Shown here: positions 63,914-64,000 of the stretch, one piece after another
Numbering within the stretch: position 1 is the first letter of the stretch
How the letters are laid out: every line of letters starts with the position of its first letter
From: Spirosoma aerolatum
Lineage (GTDB): Bacteria > Bacteroidota > Bacteroidia > Cytophagales > Spirosomataceae
DNA: 64,000 nt
Direction: 5' to 3'
NCBI RefSeq assembly: GCF_002056795.1
Contig: NZ_CP020104.1
Span: forward strand, 3,173,001 to 3,237,000
Translations under genes and position numbers: made by a program
The notes under the pieces: model-generated
What the model saw: the letters and a program-made list of their open reading frames with translations, nothing else
Told to the model about the DNA's origin: nothing
The model's database searches: none

Positions 63914-64000
63914 TGTAAAATATATAATGAATAATGGTGGCTGAAGGGCTAATCTTGACTCATATAATAAACGTCATTGTCTATTTTCTTGATTAATGAA

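Noticed and set aside
1..64000. tRNA, rRNA, insertion sequences, prophage or integrase genes
   Set aside because: None was seen. No transposase- or integrase-like protein and no terminal inverted repeats around a transposase were found.

Overview
The window looks like a piece of a Bacteroidota chromosome, most likely Cytophagales and close to Spirosoma. This is inferred from several signs: a SusC/SusD pair, a type IX secretion C-terminal sorting domain, promoters of the TTG-N19/20-TAnnTTTG type with no obvious Shine-Dalgarno sites, WbqC-like and DUF5672-like glycan genes, and balanced base composition. No rRNA, tRNA, CRISPR array, phage or insertion sequence was recognised.

Region 1 (1-13.4 kb) is a stress and efflux block. 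It holds a ClC chloride channel cut by the left edge, a membrane-anchored coiled-coil protein, a frameshifted heavy-metal-associated (HMA-like) remnant, a secreted TPR protein, a vanadium-haloperoxidase-type lipoprotein, a small membrane protein, a tandem universal stress protein, and a complete RND tripartite pump (adaptor, inner-membrane pump, outer-membrane channel). Four transcription units here start behind the same operator: four TAAG-like units repeated every 11 bp, followed at near-constant distance by a TTTG -7 element. This looks like one regulon of an OmpR/PhoB-type response regulator that is not in the window.

Region 2 (13.4-20 kb) holds a 38-residue membrane peptide gene with its own promoter, a small lipoprotein, an unknown 128-residue protein, a GT1-type glycosyltransferase and a 1025-residue surface protein built of about forty 17-residue repeats. 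Two 203-bp stretches of that gene are identical, 504 bp apart.

Region 3 (20-50.9 kb) is a large surface-polysaccharide locus. It has a WecA/MraY-type initiating transferase, about a dozen glycosyltransferases of families GT2, GT4, GT9, GT39-like and GT-A type, a WcaF-like and a NeuD-like acyltransferase, a DegT aminotransferase, a WbqC-like protein and an O-antigen polymerase/ligase-like membrane protein. The export set is an ABC transporter whose ATPase carries a Wzt-type C-terminal domain, a kinase-less chain-length/co-polymerase protein and a large SLBB outer-membrane export protein. Most genes run on the minus strand with ATGA-type overlaps. A divergent plus-strand island carries a type IX-secreted SGNH esterase, a formyltransferase and a polysaccharide deacetylase, which look like modification enzymes. 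Several long, nearly perfect hairpins sit between genes of this locus.

Region 4 (51-64 kb) is mostly core metabolism: parE (without parC beside it), a SusC/SusD nutrient-uptake pair whose susC is frameshifted in a G run, pheA (chorismate mutase/prephenate dehydratase), a cytoplasmic sulfite-oxidase-type molybdoprotein, nuoH standing alone, asnS, and a SixA-type histidine phosphatase.
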